Notes under the pieces: generated by a model
What the model was told of the DNA's origin: nothing
Database searches by the model: none
Seen by the model: only the letters and a program-made list of their open reading frames with translations
Made by a program: the position numbers and the translations under genes
Origin: Natronomonas salinimetallica
GTDB taxonomy: Archaea > Halobacteriota > Halobacteria > Halobacteriales > Haloarculaceae
NCBI RefSeq assembly: GCF_013839515.1
Contig: NZ_JACDNQ010000006.1
Location: forward strand, 62,001-126,000
Direction of reading: 5' to 3'
Length of the DNA stretch: 64,000 bases
Shown: one piece after another, positions 29,226 through 38,051 of the stretch
How positions within the stretch are numbered: position 1 is the first letter of the stretch
How the letters are laid out: each line of letters opens with the position of its first letter

Positions 29226-29564
29226 TTAGGTCTGAGACTGGACATTCACCGCCTCCGTGAACAGATCGACCGTGTACTCGACGGCTTTCTCGCGGTTCTC
29301 CGCGGCGTGCGCCTCGAGGCGTTCGCGCTCCGATTCGCCCTCGGCGAGGATCTCTTCGCGTTCCTCGTCGATCTCTTCGTGTGCTTCCTCGAGGCGCTCT
29401 TCTTTGAGCGCTTTCGCCTCCTCTCGGGCATTTTCCCGGATGCGGTCGGCCTCCTCTCGTGCCTCGGCAATGCGCTCTTCGCGCTCGGCTTCAGCCTCGG
29501 CGACGATGTCGTCGGCCTCATCCTCGGCCCCCTTGATTCGGTCAAGAACCTCTGGCCTGGCCAT
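29226..29564 (-). CDS. atpH: A-type ATP synthase subunit H
   Basis: This 112-residue almost continuous coiled coil (Glu/Ala/Arg heptads) is the peripheral-stalk partner of subunit E. It begins MARPEVLDRIKGAEDEADDIV. It is the first gene of the ATP synthase operon; a TATA-like element (aattatat, about 29567-29574) and an A/T stretch lie just upstream. Confidence 0.92.
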   Translation of the reverse strand: MARPEVLDRIKGAEDEADDIVAEAEAEREERIAEAREEADRIRENAREEAKALKEERLEEAHEEIDEEREEILAEGESERERLEAHAAENREKAVEYTVDLFTEAVNVQSQT

Positions 29565-29682
29565 AATTATATCAAATGTCGCTTCGGAAAGCGGCTATTT
29601 GGTAGTTGCGGAACGGATCCGGTGGCTTCGAGAACAAAATGCCGACAAACGCAGCCGACGACCCGTCGGCGTTCCTGGACGC

Positions 29683-30348
29683 CTACTCGATGTATCCGAG
29701 CGCGTCCTCGATGCGGCCCAGTTCGGGGCCGGTCGTCTCATCGCCCGCGACGTAGCCGTTGGCGTTGGCGATTAGCCCCGAGCCGACGAGGGGGCCGCCG
29801 TAATTTATCGTCCCGATGTCGGCGTAGACGCCGAAGAGGTCCTCCAAGAAATCGAGCGTCTCGTCGGTCGTCTTCGGGTGACAGAGGACACCGTCGTCCG
29901 TCACGACGGCCGCGGTTCCGACCGTTCGAACGTCCGCGATCGCCCCGCGCTCGACCGGAACGTCGAGGGTATCGGCCACCGCGCGCACGGCGTTTCGGGG
30001 GAGATCGGGGTGGACGTACGCCCCGTGGTCGTTCGCGAGAACGACGTTGCCGGCGGCGTTGATCCGGCCGGGGAGTTCCCCGACCGGGAGCCCCGTCTCG
30101 CCCTCGATCCGGTCGCGTTCGCGGTCGGTGACGCGTTCGCTGACGAGCAGTCCGTTCCCGTTGCCGACCGCCAACGCGCCGACGGTACCCGAGCCGGCGA
30201 CGGTCGTCGGTACGGCCGGCACGTCGAGTTCGGCCTCGAACTCGGAGCGAAGCGACTCCTCGATGTCCGGACGGACGAGCAAACACTCGTCGGTCGCACG
30301 CCCGAAGACGCCAACGTAGGCGGATCCGGAGATCGCCGCGCGGAGCAC
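29683..30348 (-). CDS. eif6: Translation initiation factor aIF6
   Basis: This 221-residue factor has the five-fold pentein propeller of eIF6, which binds the large ribosomal subunit and blocks premature joining. Repeats such as [30 protein letters not shown] and [19 protein letters not shown] are visible. The start is GTG at 30348 ([13 protein letters not shown]), chosen because it matches eIF6 starts and follows the L31e stop by one base. It ends the L39e-L31e-aIF6 operon. Confidence 0.95.
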   Translation of the reverse strand: MLRAAISGSAYVGVFGRATDECLLVRPDIEESLRSEFEAELDVPAVPTTVAGSGTVGALAVGNGNGLLVSERVTDRERDRIEGETGLPVGELPGRINAAGNVVLANDHGAYVHPDLPRNAVRAVADTLDVPVERGAIADVRTVGTAAVVTDDGVLCHPKTTDETLDFLEDLFGVYADIGTINYGGPLVGSGLIANANGYVAGDETTGPELGRIEDALGYIE

Positions 30349-30349
30349 G

Positions 30350-30622
30350 TTATGCGGTCTCTGCTTCGACGACGGCCTCGCCCTCTTCCTCGAAGCGGGC
30401 CGCCCGAACACGAAGCTTTCGCGGCGGTTTCGATCGGCCGCGCTCCCAGACGGTCTCGTTGATCGAGGGGTCCAGCCGAACCGACTCCTCCTCGACGTTG
30501 AAGTGCTGTGCGAGGTGTGAGCGGACGAGACTCATCGCTTTGTCCGCGCGGTCGGTGTTCGAGCCGGCGAGGACATCCCGGAGCGGGATGGTCATGACGC
30601 GCTCGTCGAATTCAGCGCTCAT
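30350..30622 (-). CDS. rpl31e: Ribosomal protein L31e
   Basis: This 90-residue large-subunit protein has the family's [12 protein letters not shown] start and a basic [18 protein letters not shown] stretch. It overlaps the L39e stop by four bases. Confidence 0.97.
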   Translation of the reverse strand: MSAEFDERVMTIPLRDVLAGSNTDRADKAMSLVRSHLAQHFNVEEESVRLDPSINETVWERGRSKPPRKLRVRAARFEEEGEAVVEAETA

Positions 30623-30771
30623 TCGTCCGTGTCACTCCGACGCCAGTTTCGGCGCTTGTGGTTGCGCAGCGTGTCGCGGTCGGTCTTCATAATGACCCAC
30701 GCGGGGACGCGGCTGTTCTGTCGCTCCAGTTTCGCCAGCCGCTTTTTTTTGGCCTTCGACTTCTTGCTCAT
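30619..30771 (-). CDS. rpl39e: Ribosomal protein L39e
   Basis: This 50-residue highly basic protein lines the ribosomal exit tunnel. It begins [19 protein letters not shown] and contains [10 protein letters not shown] and [13 protein letters not shown], all standard for L39e. The longer upstream frame is not family-like. It is the first gene of the operon. Confidence 0.97.
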   Translation of the reverse strand: MSKKSKAKKKRLAKLERQNSRVPAWVIMKTDRDTLRNHKRRNWRRSDTDE

Positions 30772-30921
30772 AGTAGAGGTCCCTTCCGTCGCAGTGTTTA
30801 AATTCTTGTTCCTTTGGGTACGAAACGCCGAGCGATAGCGAGGGGACTCGAAGCGACGAGGGCCACCGGCGGAACGACCGCCCGACCGCCTCCGAGGGAC
30901 GCCGACCGGGCGAAAACGTCC

Positions 30922-30970
30922 GTTTGAGCCGATTCCACAGCCGGTTTGAGCCGATTCCACAGCCGGTTTG
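30922..30970 (+). repeat. Tandem repeat, 22 bp x 2.2
   Basis: Units gtttgagccgattccacagc plus cg occur at 30922-30943 and 30944-30965, with a partial third. Confidence 0.9.
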
Positions 30971-30999
30971 GGTGGCCGGGTGTATCGTGGCGGATATAG

Positions 31000-31024
31000 T
31001 ATATTGTACTTGGAACACAATATA
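31000..31024. promoter_or_regulatory. Palindrome TTGT-N9-ACAA, site X
   Basis: Eight-base arms TATATTGT and ACAATATA flank a nine-base spacer. The TTGT-N9-ACAA core has the same spacing as the site at 31596-31612, so both may bind the winged-helix regulator encoded between them. Which transcript it would control is not clear. Confidence 0.5.
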
Positions 31025-31148
31025 AGCGGCCGGCGTGGCTATCGAATCCCCGCGATAGCGGCTGTGAGTACGGTCCGGCGGGGCCACAGCGGTCGACCCG
31101 TACATCCGAATCCTCGCGATAGCGGGTCTATGACGGCCCACGACGGCA

Positions 31149-31559
31149 TCAGTTCTCGGCCGATTCGGCCTGCGGCCCCTCGAGCGTCTCCTCGTACTTC
31201 TCGCGGAACTCCCCGATCAGTTGGCCCATCTTGGCGTACCAGTCGTTGAGCATCCGTTGCATGTCGTCGGCGATCTCGTCGGGGTCGGTCGGCCGGAAAA
31301 CGTGGTAGTAGCCGCCCTGGTCGTAGTTGACCTGATCCTTTTGTACGAACCCGCTCTGGAGGAGTCGCTGCACCGATCGGTAGGCGGTCGACCGTTCGCG
31401 ATCGACCTCCTCGGCGATCTGGTCGACGGTGAGCGGCTCCGAGCGCTCTGTCAACACCCGGAAGATCTCCTTGTCGAGCCCCTTCAGCCCGTGGATGCAC
31501 TCGAGGAGGCCCTCACACTGCATGTCCTGTTTGAGATATTCGCTCATTGCGTCCGCCAT
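31149..31559 (-). CDS. Winged-helix transcriptional regulator (TrmB-like HTH)
   Basis: This 136-residue regulator has a winged helix (about 25-85): KEIFRVLTERSEPLTVDQIAEEVDRERSTAYRSVQRLLQSGFVQ. A C-terminal helical region (about 95-130) resembles dimerisation helices of small haloarchaeal HTH proteins. The start at 31559 (MADAMSEYL) was chosen because a TATA element (gataaatg, about 31587-31594) lies 28-30 bases upstream; MSEYLK at 31547 is the alternative. Palindromes TTGT-N9-ACAA lie both upstream and downstream, hinting at autoregulation. Two cysteines are not seen as a metal motif, though one Cys lies in DMQCEG. Confidence 0.85.
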   Translation of the reverse strand: MADAMSEYLKQDMQCEGLLECIHGLKGLDKEIFRVLTERSEPLTVDQIAEEVDRERSTAYRSVQRLLQSGFVQKDQVNYDQGGYYHVFRPTDPDEIADDMQRMLNDWYAKMGQLIGEFREKYEETLEGPQAESAEN

Positions 31560-31595
31560 ATCTACCGTCGATAGCCGCCGGACACTGATAAATGT

Positions 31596-31612
31596 TTGTG
31601 CAGCTGGCACAA
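31596..31612. promoter_or_regulatory. Palindrome TTGT-N9-ACAA, site Y
   Basis: The 17-bp sequence TTGTGCAGCTGGCACAA is a perfect dyad around a central base, lying directly upstream of the TATA element of the winged-helix regulator gene. This is the expected place for an autoregulatory or activator site. Confidence 0.6.
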
Positions 31613-31634
31613 TATTGCCGGAGTCTGTGACACG

Positions 31635-32225
31635 CTACTCCTCGGACATCGACGCAAAGACCGCGTCGGCGTCGGCGGGCACATCGAAGTCGTGGAAGTG
31701 TTCGCCCTTCTCCTTCGAGAGGACGTTCAACGCGGCCGCGGCACCGTCGCCGGCCGAGATAATCGCCTGCCACTCCTCGTTTCGTACCATCGCGCCCGTC
31801 GCATAGGCGTCCTCGACGCTCGTCTCCATCGTGACGTCGACGTCGACGAGGTCGCCGTCGAACGCGCAGCCGAGTGACTCGGCGAGATCCCGGTTCGCCC
31901 CCGTTGCCAACACGACGTAGCGCCCGGCGTACGGTCCGTCCTCGGTCTCGGCGAGAAACCCCTCATCGGTCCGGCTCACGTCGGTTACGTCCGCCCCGAC
32001 GCGGTCGACGCCGAAGCTATCGGTCTGTGATCTGGCGGTCTCCATGAACGCCGACCCATCGACCGATCCGACGCCGAGGTAATTGAAGAGATGCGCTTTG
32101 TGCATCCAGGTCTCGTCGGTATCGAAACAGACGGTCTCCAGACCGTTTTTTTGGGCGAAGAGCGCGGCGCTCAGGCCGGCGGGCCCGCCGCCCACGACGA
32201 GTACGTCCGTGTCAGTTTCTTTCAT
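31635..32225 (-). CDS. Short FAD-dependent oxidoreductase (thioredoxin reductase-like)
   Basis: This 196-residue protein has an N-terminal FAD Rossmann motif VLVVGGGPAGLSAALFAQ (about 8-25), a second YVVLATGANRD segment and a C-terminal ATGAMVRNEEWQAIISAGDGAAAALN typical of the FAD-domain end of thioredoxin reductases. It lacks the NADPH domain and the CxxC disulphide, so it is a minimal flavoprotein. Haloarchaea have such short TrxR-like proteins of unknown role. It lies upstream of the winged-helix regulator on the same strand. Confidence 0.82.
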   Translation of the reverse strand: MKETDTDVLVVGGGPAGLSAALFAQKNGLETVCFDTDETWMHKAHLFNYLGVGSVDGSAFMETARSQTDSFGVDRVGADVTDVSRTDEGFLAETEDGPYAGRYVVLATGANRDLAESLGCAFDGDLVDVDVTMETSVEDAYATGAMVRNEEWQAIISAGDGAAAALNVLSKEKGEHFHDFDVPADADAVFASMSEE

Positions 32226-32276
32226 ACCATCCGGGGTTCACGTCCGATCGACAAAAGTACCCGGTTACCCCGGTGT

Positions 32277-32332
32277 CACCCCGTTACCGCCCGACCCCCT
32301 CCGTCACCCCGTTACCGCCCGACCCCCTCCGT
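32277..32332 (+). repeat. Tandem repeat, 28 bp x 2
   Basis: Two exact copies of caccccgttaccgcccgacc plus ccctccgt at 32277-32304 and 32305-32332, in the gap between the flavoprotein and tatCt genes. Confidence 0.93.
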
Positions 32333-32396
32333 CAGCGCCGTCGGCCCGGACCGGCCACTCGATAACGTGGGGGGCACCCGACCGTACGATCCCCGC

Positions 32397-34637
32397 TCAG
32401 TCGGCCGGTTCGGGGGCATCGGCCACCCGTCGGCCGCCGAGCGTGTAGAGCCAAAGCGAGCCGAGACCGAGTCCGTAGGCGGCGATGACCGGCAGCCCGA
32501 GCAAGAACATCGTGAAGATGCCGCGCGGCGAGAAAAACGCCCCCACGGCGAGGACGGCGATGGCGAACTCCCGCCACCGCGACCGGAAGATTCGATACGG
32601 GATGATCCGACCGCGGTGAAACAGTATCATCGTGACGGGCACCATCACCAGGATACCGATGCCGACGGTGAGGAAGAAGATCATCCAGCCGTAGTTGCTG
32701 ATCCGGTAGGCGATCACCATCTCGGCGCGGAGGACGTCCGAGGCCAGCCACGAGATGGCCGCCGGCGCGACGTATATGAATCCGAGCAGGCTTCCGACCG
32801 CCATCGTGGTCACCAGGCTGCCGCCCCACACGAGGAGGACGCGCCGATCACCGCGGGCGATACCACGCTGTTTCAGCGCCGGCCACGCGTAGTACAGAAG
32901 CAACGGCAGGGTCGCGACGGCCCCGAAAATCACGGACACCTTGATCATGAAAATGAGCGCCTCGACCGGGTGCAGCGTGACGATCGAGACCTGCTCGGCC
33001 GCGAACTGGGAGGGCATCCCGCTGACGAACTGCTCGTGAAGCATCCCGATCCCGCCCCGATACAGCGCGAAGAAGGTGCCGGCCATCACGACCGCGAACA
33101 GCCCGACGAGCCGGAACGACTTCGACGTGATGCTGTCGAGAACGAACGTGATGTCGTAGGCGTAGCCGCCGATGTCGTCCTCGTCGACGTCGTCCTCGCT
33201 GAAGACGTCGAGCGCGTCCGCGCTCCGGGCGGTGAGGGTTCGACCGCCTCCGGCGTCGCGTTCGGCCGTTCCGGTGGATTCAGCCGTTCCGGCGGGTTCG
33301 GCCGTTCCGGCGGCGGTCCCCGCCCCCGCGGCACGCTCGATCCCGTCGGGCCGTTTGGCTTCCGTCCCGGCCGCCGCCTCGGCCTCGGCCTCGGCCGCGT
33401 CGAACCGATCGAGGATCGCCTGTGCGCGGTCGGGATCGTCCTCTTCCATCGCGGCTCCCGCGAGGCTGACCGCCCGCTCTTCGTCCATTCCGGCGAAGAC
33501 CGCCTCGGGAGCCGCCCGGATGCCCTCGAGATCGAGGGCGGCGACGTCGATCTCGTCGGGATCAGCGCCGACGAAGTCGGGCTCCGGTTCCTCGAGGCCG
33601 TCGTAGACGAAGTAGGCGAACCCGACCAGGGCGAACGCGAGCCCGTAGACCGATCCGATCGCCGCGATATACGCCGTCCCGGCGATCCCGTAGCCCGCTC
33701 CGGGGGCCAAAAACCGGTACCGCGAATCGATAGCGACGAGCACGTCGTTGACGGCGACGTACCCGCCGTACGTATAGAAGGCGTAGATCAGGCCGAGGCC
33801 GACGGCGAAAAGTCCCAACAGGACGTTCCAGCGCTCGCGCGCCGTCCCCCGGGCGTCGATCGAACCCCGGGAGCGCTTGGTGGTGACGACGATCTTCGAG
33901 AGATACAGCGACACGCCGTAGAGCACCACGAGGGGCACGGCCCACATGATCTGCGTGAAGGGATCCGGCGGCGAAAACAGCGCACCGAACCCGAAGATGG
34001 CGACGACGGCGTGCTTCCATTTGTCACGGAACGTCTCGTAGGGGAGGATCTCGGTGTACGAGAGCGTGCTCATAAACAGCGGAAGCTGCGCCGCCAGCCC
34101 AAACGACAGCGACAAGAGGAAGATGAACTGCGCCCACATCGAGATGGAGTAGGTGGGCTGAAAGCCCGCGCCGACGGCGTTGTCGGCGAGGAAGGCGAAC
34201 ATGATCGGGAAGAAGAGGTGGTATGCGTACGCGATGCCGCCGAGGAAAAGTCCCGCGCTGACGAGGCCGAACCCGGCCCCCTTCCAGCGCGGCAGGTTCC
34301 TCGGCCATCGGCCGCGCTTTTTCAGCGAGTCGCGAGCGAAGTAAGCGAGCGCCGGCAGCATGATGATGACCCCCGAGATCAGCCCGATCTTCGCCTGCAG
34401 GAGGATGACCTCGAAGGGGGTGATGGCGACGACGACGATGTCGGGATGGGCGTTCAGATCCTGTTTGAGGATGTCCCAGACGTAGAGCCGCAGTACGGTG
34501 AATATCCCGAGAAAGCCGACCAAGAAGACGATGAACACCTTCTGGAGATGTTTCTGGGCGGCTCGAAGCAAGACACCGAGCTGTGCGCGGCCCTGCGAAA
34601 CCGTCCGGGCGACATCGTCGTCTACGGCGCTAGACAC
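32397..34637 (-). CDS. tatC2: Double TatC twin-arginine translocase protein (TatCt type)
   Basis: This 746-residue protein is two TatC units joined in tandem, a form known only in haloarchaea. The first TatC (about 20-290) and the second (about 470-735) each supply six helices, with extra helices between them at about 320-385. The linker (about 400-460) is acidic and Ala/Gly-rich with short GTAE repeats. It receives folded Tat substrates, which are dominant in haloarchaea. The GTG at 34637 (SSAVDDDVARTV) fits the family start and is preferred to the ATG at 34688. It is divergent from the single tatC. Confidence 0.93.
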   Translation of the reverse strand: MSSAVDDDVARTVSQGRAQLGVLLRAAQKHLQKVFIVFLVGFLGIFTVLRLYVWDILKQDLNAHPDIVVVAITPFEVILLQAKIGLISGVIIMLPALAYFARDSLKKRGRWPRNLPRWKGAGFGLVSAGLFLGGIAYAYHLFFPIMFAFLADNAVGAGFQPTYSISMWAQFIFLLSLSFGLAAQLPLFMSTLSYTEILPYETFRDKWKHAVVAIFGFGALFSPPDPFTQIMWAVPLVVLYGVSLYLSKIVVTTKRSRGSIDARGTARERWNVLLGLFAVGLGLIYAFYTYGGYVAVNDVLVAIDSRYRFLAPGAGYGIAGTAYIAAIGSVYGLAFALVGFAYFVYDGLEEPEPDFVGADPDEIDVAALDLEGIRAAPEAVFAGMDEERAVSLAGAAMEEDDPDRAQAILDRFDAAEAEAEAAAGTEAKRPDGIERAAGAGTAAGTAEPAGTAESTGTAERDAGGGRTLTARSADALDVFSEDDVDEDDIGGYAYDITFVLDSITSKSFRLVGLFAVVMAGTFFALYRGGIGMLHEQFVSGMPSQFAAEQVSIVTLHPVEALIFMIKVSVIFGAVATLPLLLYYAWPALKQRGIARGDRRVLLVWGGSLVTTMAVGSLLGFIYVAPAAISWLASDVLRAEMVIAYRISNYGWMIFFLTVGIGILVMVPVTMILFHRGRIIPYRIFRSRWREFAIAVLAVGAFFSPRGIFTMFLLGLPVIAAYGLGLGSLWLYTLGGRRVADAPEPAD

Positions 34638-34772
34638 GGTAGAAGGTATTTGGCTCGCGGTTATCAACCTTTTCCGTTCAGTCGGCACGCGAGGCCGCGT
34701 CCGTCACCTCGTGAACACCCTCCGGTCGGCCGAGAGAGAAAGCTTACAAACGCCGAGACCCGAACGACGCCA

Positions 34773-35546
34773 ATGGCAGAGACCGCCGACGGGAGCTACG
34801 ATGCCGACGACGGGATCGTCGGTGAGGGACCCGAAAGCGACGAAGAAATGCCGCTCGCGGACCACATCGAGGAGATGGTCTATCGGCTCGGGGTCGTCCT
34901 CGTCGTCATCGCGATCGTTTCCGGTGTCGTCTTTCCCTTCGGCGAACGCATCATCAACTTCCTGTGGTACTCCGTGCTGCCGGGTGGCGACATCGCTCGC
35001 CCGCGGGTGTATCACCCCCTCGGGCTCATCCTCTCGCGGCTGAAGGTCGCGACGCTTGCGGGGTTCGTCATCGGACTCCCGGTTTTCGTCTACCAGACGT
35101 ATCTGTTCATGCGTCCGGGACTTTTCCCACAGGAGCGCCGGTACTACCTCGCGTCCGTGCCGGCGAGTCTCGTGTTGGGCGTCTTCGGCGTGCTCTTTGC
35201 GTACTTTCTCATCCTGCCCGCGATCTTCACGTACTTCTTGACGTACTCACAGGACGCCGCGGTCATCGCCTTCGGCCTGATCGAGACGTTCGATCTCATC
35301 GTGTTGATGATGGGGCTTTTCGCCGCGGTCTTCCAGATCCCGCTTTTCGTCATGCTCGCGATCATGATGGGGCTGACTACCCGTGCGTGGCTGGCCGCGA
35401 AGCGGCTGTACTTTTGGGGTGCGTTCCTCGGGATCGCGTTCCTCTTCAGCCCGGATCCGACCGGGATGGCCCCGATACTGGTCGCCGGGACGATGATCGG
35501 GCTCTTCGAGGCGACGCTCTTGGTGTTGCGGTGGGTCCGCCGGTAG
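34773..35546 (+). CDS. tatC1: Single TatC twin-arginine translocase protein (TatCo type)
   Basis: This 257-residue protein has six membrane helices and the TatC signature near PLADHIEEMVYRL (about 28-40) and SPDPTGMAP. An acidic N-terminal extension (about 1-25) is usual for halophiles. It forms the Tat receptor with TatA (not in this window) and is divergent from tatCt, as in other haloarchaea. The ATG at 34773 is preceded by an SD-poor region, fitting leaderless expression. Confidence 0.95.
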   Translation: MAETADGSYDADDGIVGEGPESDEEMPLADHIEEMVYRLGVVLVVIAIVSGVVFPFGERIINFLWYSVLPGGDIARPRVYHPLGLILSRLKVATLAGFVIGLPVFVYQTYLFMRPGLFPQERRYYLASVPASLVLGVFGVLFAYFLILPAIFTYFLTYSQDAAVIAFGLIETFDLIVLMMGLFAAVFQIPLFVMLAIMMGLTTRAWLAAKRLYFWGAFLGIAFLFSPDPTGMAPILVAGTMIGLFEATLLVLRWVRR

Positions 35547-35567
35547 CCGTATCGAAGCCGACCCCGT

Positions 35568-36521
35568 CTACGCCGGCTCCTCGGCACCGACGCGGCCCAG
35601 CACGTCGAGTTGGTGGGTCATATACACCAGCACGCGGTCGTCGAGCTGTTCGCGGCGTTGACGCATCCACCCGCCGAGGTCGTCCGCGAACGCGTCGTCC
35701 GTCACCTCGTCGACGGCCGACCCGACGGTATCGAGGATACATCGGAGGAAGTAGGCCTCGTCGGCGGGGTAGGTGCCGTCGACCGGGCGGACGATCCAGT
35801 CCGAACCGGCCACACCGAGCAGGCGCACGTCGCCCCGCCGCCGGAGTCGGTCAAGGACGGCACCGCCGGCCCGACTGTTGCCCCCCGGCTTGGCGTCCAT
35901 GTGGTCGTGGTAGCGACGTTCGACCGCCCGGTCCATCGGGTGGTTCGGCCGGAACCGGGTCGCCCCATCGAAGACGATCGGGAAATAACAGAGTCCGCCG
36001 GGGGCGAGCGCGCCGAGCAGCGGCTCCAGCCCGTCCAACCCGAGGACGTCGAGCAGCGCCGCGCCGACGAGGAGGTCGAACCCCCCCGCCGTCCGGTCCG
36101 CGTAGGAGACGGCTTCCGCGGCGACCGGATCGACCTCGAGACGCCGTTCCGCGGATTCGAGCGTGATCGTCGCGGCGTCGAGATCCGGATCTGACGTGGG
36201 GGCGACGGACGCCGATCCGGACAGCGAAACGGGCCGGTCCGCCGCCCACGTCCGAAGATACGGCGCCACGCCGGCGACGGTGTCGGCGTCGACGTCGACG
36301 GCGGTATATTCGATCTCGCCCGGGGGGAGCACGTTCCAGCCGAGACAACGAGTGAGCATCGTTCCGATGCCCGCACCGACCTCGAGGACGCGGAGGGGCC
36401 CGTCCGTAGCCTCGGCCCGATCAGCCAGCCGCCCGCGGAGCGTTTCGAGGAGGCGTCGATCGAGCGCCCGGTCGTCGACGGTGCGTTTCGCCCGGAGGTA
36501 CCGCTGGAACGCCCCCTTCAT
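35568..36521 (-). CDS. Class I SAM-dependent methyltransferase
   Basis: This 317-residue protein has a Rossmann methyltransferase start LRVLEVGAGIGTM (about 43-55), an acidic AVDVDAD (about 72-78) and a motif IV-like FDLLVGAALLDVLG (about 148-161). A C-terminal half carries SNWI-like segments with a YFLRCILDTV helix. The substrate is unknown. Its start overlaps the GT4 stop by four bases, so it is the last gene of the PTPS-GT4-methyltransferase operon. Confidence 0.85.
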   Translation of the reverse strand: MKGAFQRYLRAKRTVDDRALDRRLLETLRGRLADRAEATDGPLRVLEVGAGIGTMLTRCLGWNVLPPGEIEYTAVDVDADTVAGVAPYLRTWAADRPVSLSGSASVAPTSDPDLDAATITLESAERRLEVDPVAAEAVSYADRTAGGFDLLVGAALLDVLGLDGLEPLLGALAPGGLCYFPIVFDGATRFRPNHPMDRAVERRYHDHMDAKPGGNSRAGGAVLDRLRRRGDVRLLGVAGSDWIVRPVDGTYPADEAYFLRCILDTVGSAVDEVTDDAFADDLGGWMRQRREQLDDRVLVYMTHQLDVLGRVGAEEPA

Positions 36522-37585
36522 GCCGTCACCCCGTCCTCGGAAACGGTCGCGCCGAGGAGCCGGCGGACGCGCGCCGTCGTCTCCGTCCAGTCCGGGTGGC
36601 GCTCGTATCGCCGCCTGGCCGCCCGCCCCATCTCGGCGATCCGGCCGGGATCCGCCGCAAACCGCGTTATCGCCGCCGCGATCGCCCCGGGATCGTCCGG
36701 ATCCACGAGCACGCCGTTCTCGCCGTCGGTGACGGTCTCTCTCGCCCCGCCGGCCCGGGAGGCGAGTGCCGGGAGGCCGAAACTCATCCCCTCCAGGTAC
36801 GCGATGCCGAACCCCTCATACCGGGACGGAACCGCGAGGAGGTGGGCCGATCGGAGCGTCGCCGCCAGTTCCGTATCGGATAGTTCGCCGGCCATCCGGA
36901 CCCGTTTTTCGAGGCCGTTCCGCCGGACGCAACGCCGGACGGCAGCGACGTACCCATCGTCGACCGGCCGGCCGACGACGATCAGCTCGGCCTCGGATTC
37001 GGCGGCGGCCAGCCCCTCGACGAGCGTCCGTAACCCCTTCCGTGGCGTGACGTTCCCGACGAAGACGACCCGTAAGGGTCGTTTCCGTGCTCGCCGATCG
37101 ATGGCCTCCGCTCCGATCGTGGGATCGAAGCGGTCTCCGGCCGGCGGCGCGACGGCGGTCCGCTCCGGATCGACACCGAGATCGGTGACGACGTCGCGGG
37201 TGACTGCACTGTTACATACCACGCCGTCGACGGTGTCCAGATACCGGCGCTCGATGGCCCGATACAGCGGCGAGAGCCGGCGTGATTCGCTCGCACGCAG
37301 GTGGTGAACGATACTGACGATCGGGTACGGCAGGTGTCGGTTCGTCCGGACCAACGACGGATGGGCGAGTTCGTCCTGCAGCATGACGTCGACGTCGATC
37401 CGGAGCCGGTCCCGGAGCCGACGGGAGGCGTTGTCGAGCAGCCCCCGACCGTAGTCCCGCCAGGGGAGTTCGACGAGGTCGACGGTGTCGCCGGCCCGCC
37501 GGAGTCCCTCCACGAGCTTTCGGTCGTACCGGAACCCCCCCGAACGCCCGTCGATGTCGCCGTACAGCGTCAGTCCGATCTTCAT
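36518..37585 (-). CDS. GT4-family glycosyltransferase
   Basis: This 355-residue GT-B enzyme has the C-terminal nucleotide-sugar domain with VVFVGNVTPRKGLRTLVEGL (about 168-187), VPSRYEGFGIAYLEGMSFGLPALASRAGG (about 260-288; the E-x7-E motif) and a helical end. The N-terminal domain starts MKIGLTLYGDIDGRSGGFRYD. It would add a sugar to an unknown acceptor. It overlaps both neighbours (ATGA junctions), so it is in the operon with the PTPS-like gene and the methyltransferase. Confidence 0.9.
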   Translation of the reverse strand: MKIGLTLYGDIDGRSGGFRYDRKLVEGLRRAGDTVDLVELPWRDYGRGLLDNASRRLRDRLRIDVDVMLQDELAHPSLVRTNRHLPYPIVSIVHHLRASESRRLSPLYRAIERRYLDTVDGVVCNSAVTRDVVTDLGVDPERTAVAPPAGDRFDPTIGAEAIDRRARKRPLRVVFVGNVTPRKGLRTLVEGLAAAESEAELIVVGRPVDDGYVAAVRRCVRRNGLEKRVRMAGELSDTELAATLRSAHLLAVPSRYEGFGIAYLEGMSFGLPALASRAGGARETVTDGENGVLVDPDDPGAIAAAITRFAADPGRIAEMGRAARRRYERHPDWTETTARVRRLLGATVSEDGVTA

Positions 37586-37959
37586 ACGGAGGCATCGTAG
37601 GTAGCGGCGGCGACGTCGTCCTCCCAGACGGTCACGGCCAGTTCGGTCACGGTATCGTCGGTCACGGTATCGGTCACGCGCTCGAAGACGATGCGTGCGA
37701 ACCGTTCGATACTCGGGTTCCGTCCCTCGAACCCGGGCATGTCGTTGAGCAGCACATCGCGGTAGCGGTCGGCCAAGGCGGCGAGCGCCGCGTCGGCGTC
37801 GTCGATATCTACGAGATAGTCGTACTCGTTCAACGCCGGCCCGCGAAAGGTCAACTCCACCTCGAAATGGTGAGAGTGTGGCTCCCCCTCGGGTCCCGGA
37901 TTCGGGACGGTGAGATAATGCTGTGCGACGAAGTCCGTCAGCACCGTCGTCGAATACAT
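37582..37959 (-). CDS. 6-pyruvoyl-tetrahydropterin synthase-fold protein
   Basis: This 125-residue T-fold protein resembles QueD/PTPS. The zinc-ligand histidines are visible (His14 in AQHYLT; His28 and His30 in PHSHHFEV), and the NPSIERFARIVFERV helix matches the family. The catalytic Cys of PTPS/QueD is missing; there is no Cys in the protein. The start at 37959 (MYSTTVLTDF) fits the family. It is coupled to the GT4 gene, with an MDR dehydrogenase upstream, hinting at a pterin or similar heterocycle pathway. Confidence 0.85.
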   Translation of the reverse strand: MYSTTVLTDFVAQHYLTVPNPGPEGEPHSHHFEVELTFRGPALNEYDYLVDIDDADAALAALADRYRDVLLNDMPGFEGRNPSIERFARIVFERVTDTVTDDTVTELAVTVWEDDVAAATYDASV

Positions 37960-38051
37960 GTCCCCGACAACGAGCGGGAGGCACCTAAATCCGGAGGCCG
38001 GTAGCGGAGCCGAGGTGACAGACTGCCGCGGGAGCCGGATCCGCCCCCGTC

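Larger units (their letters stand above)
30772..31148. other. Intergenic region with repeats and a palindrome
   Basis: This gap has no recognised gene. It holds a 22-bp tandem repeat (30922-30970), an A/T-rich inverted repeat TATATTGT-N9-ACAATATA (31000-31024) that resembles the palindrome upstream of the neighbouring regulator, and two near-identical 19-bp direct repeats (31043-31061, 31107-31125) each containing a small CGC-GATA-GCG hairpin. The repeats downstream of the regulator stop may help terminate transcription. Confidence 0.5.

Noticed and set aside
32091-34772. Very long plus-strand frame leading into tatC1
   Set aside because: It is the antisense of tatCt with no domain; only the part from 34773 matches TatC.
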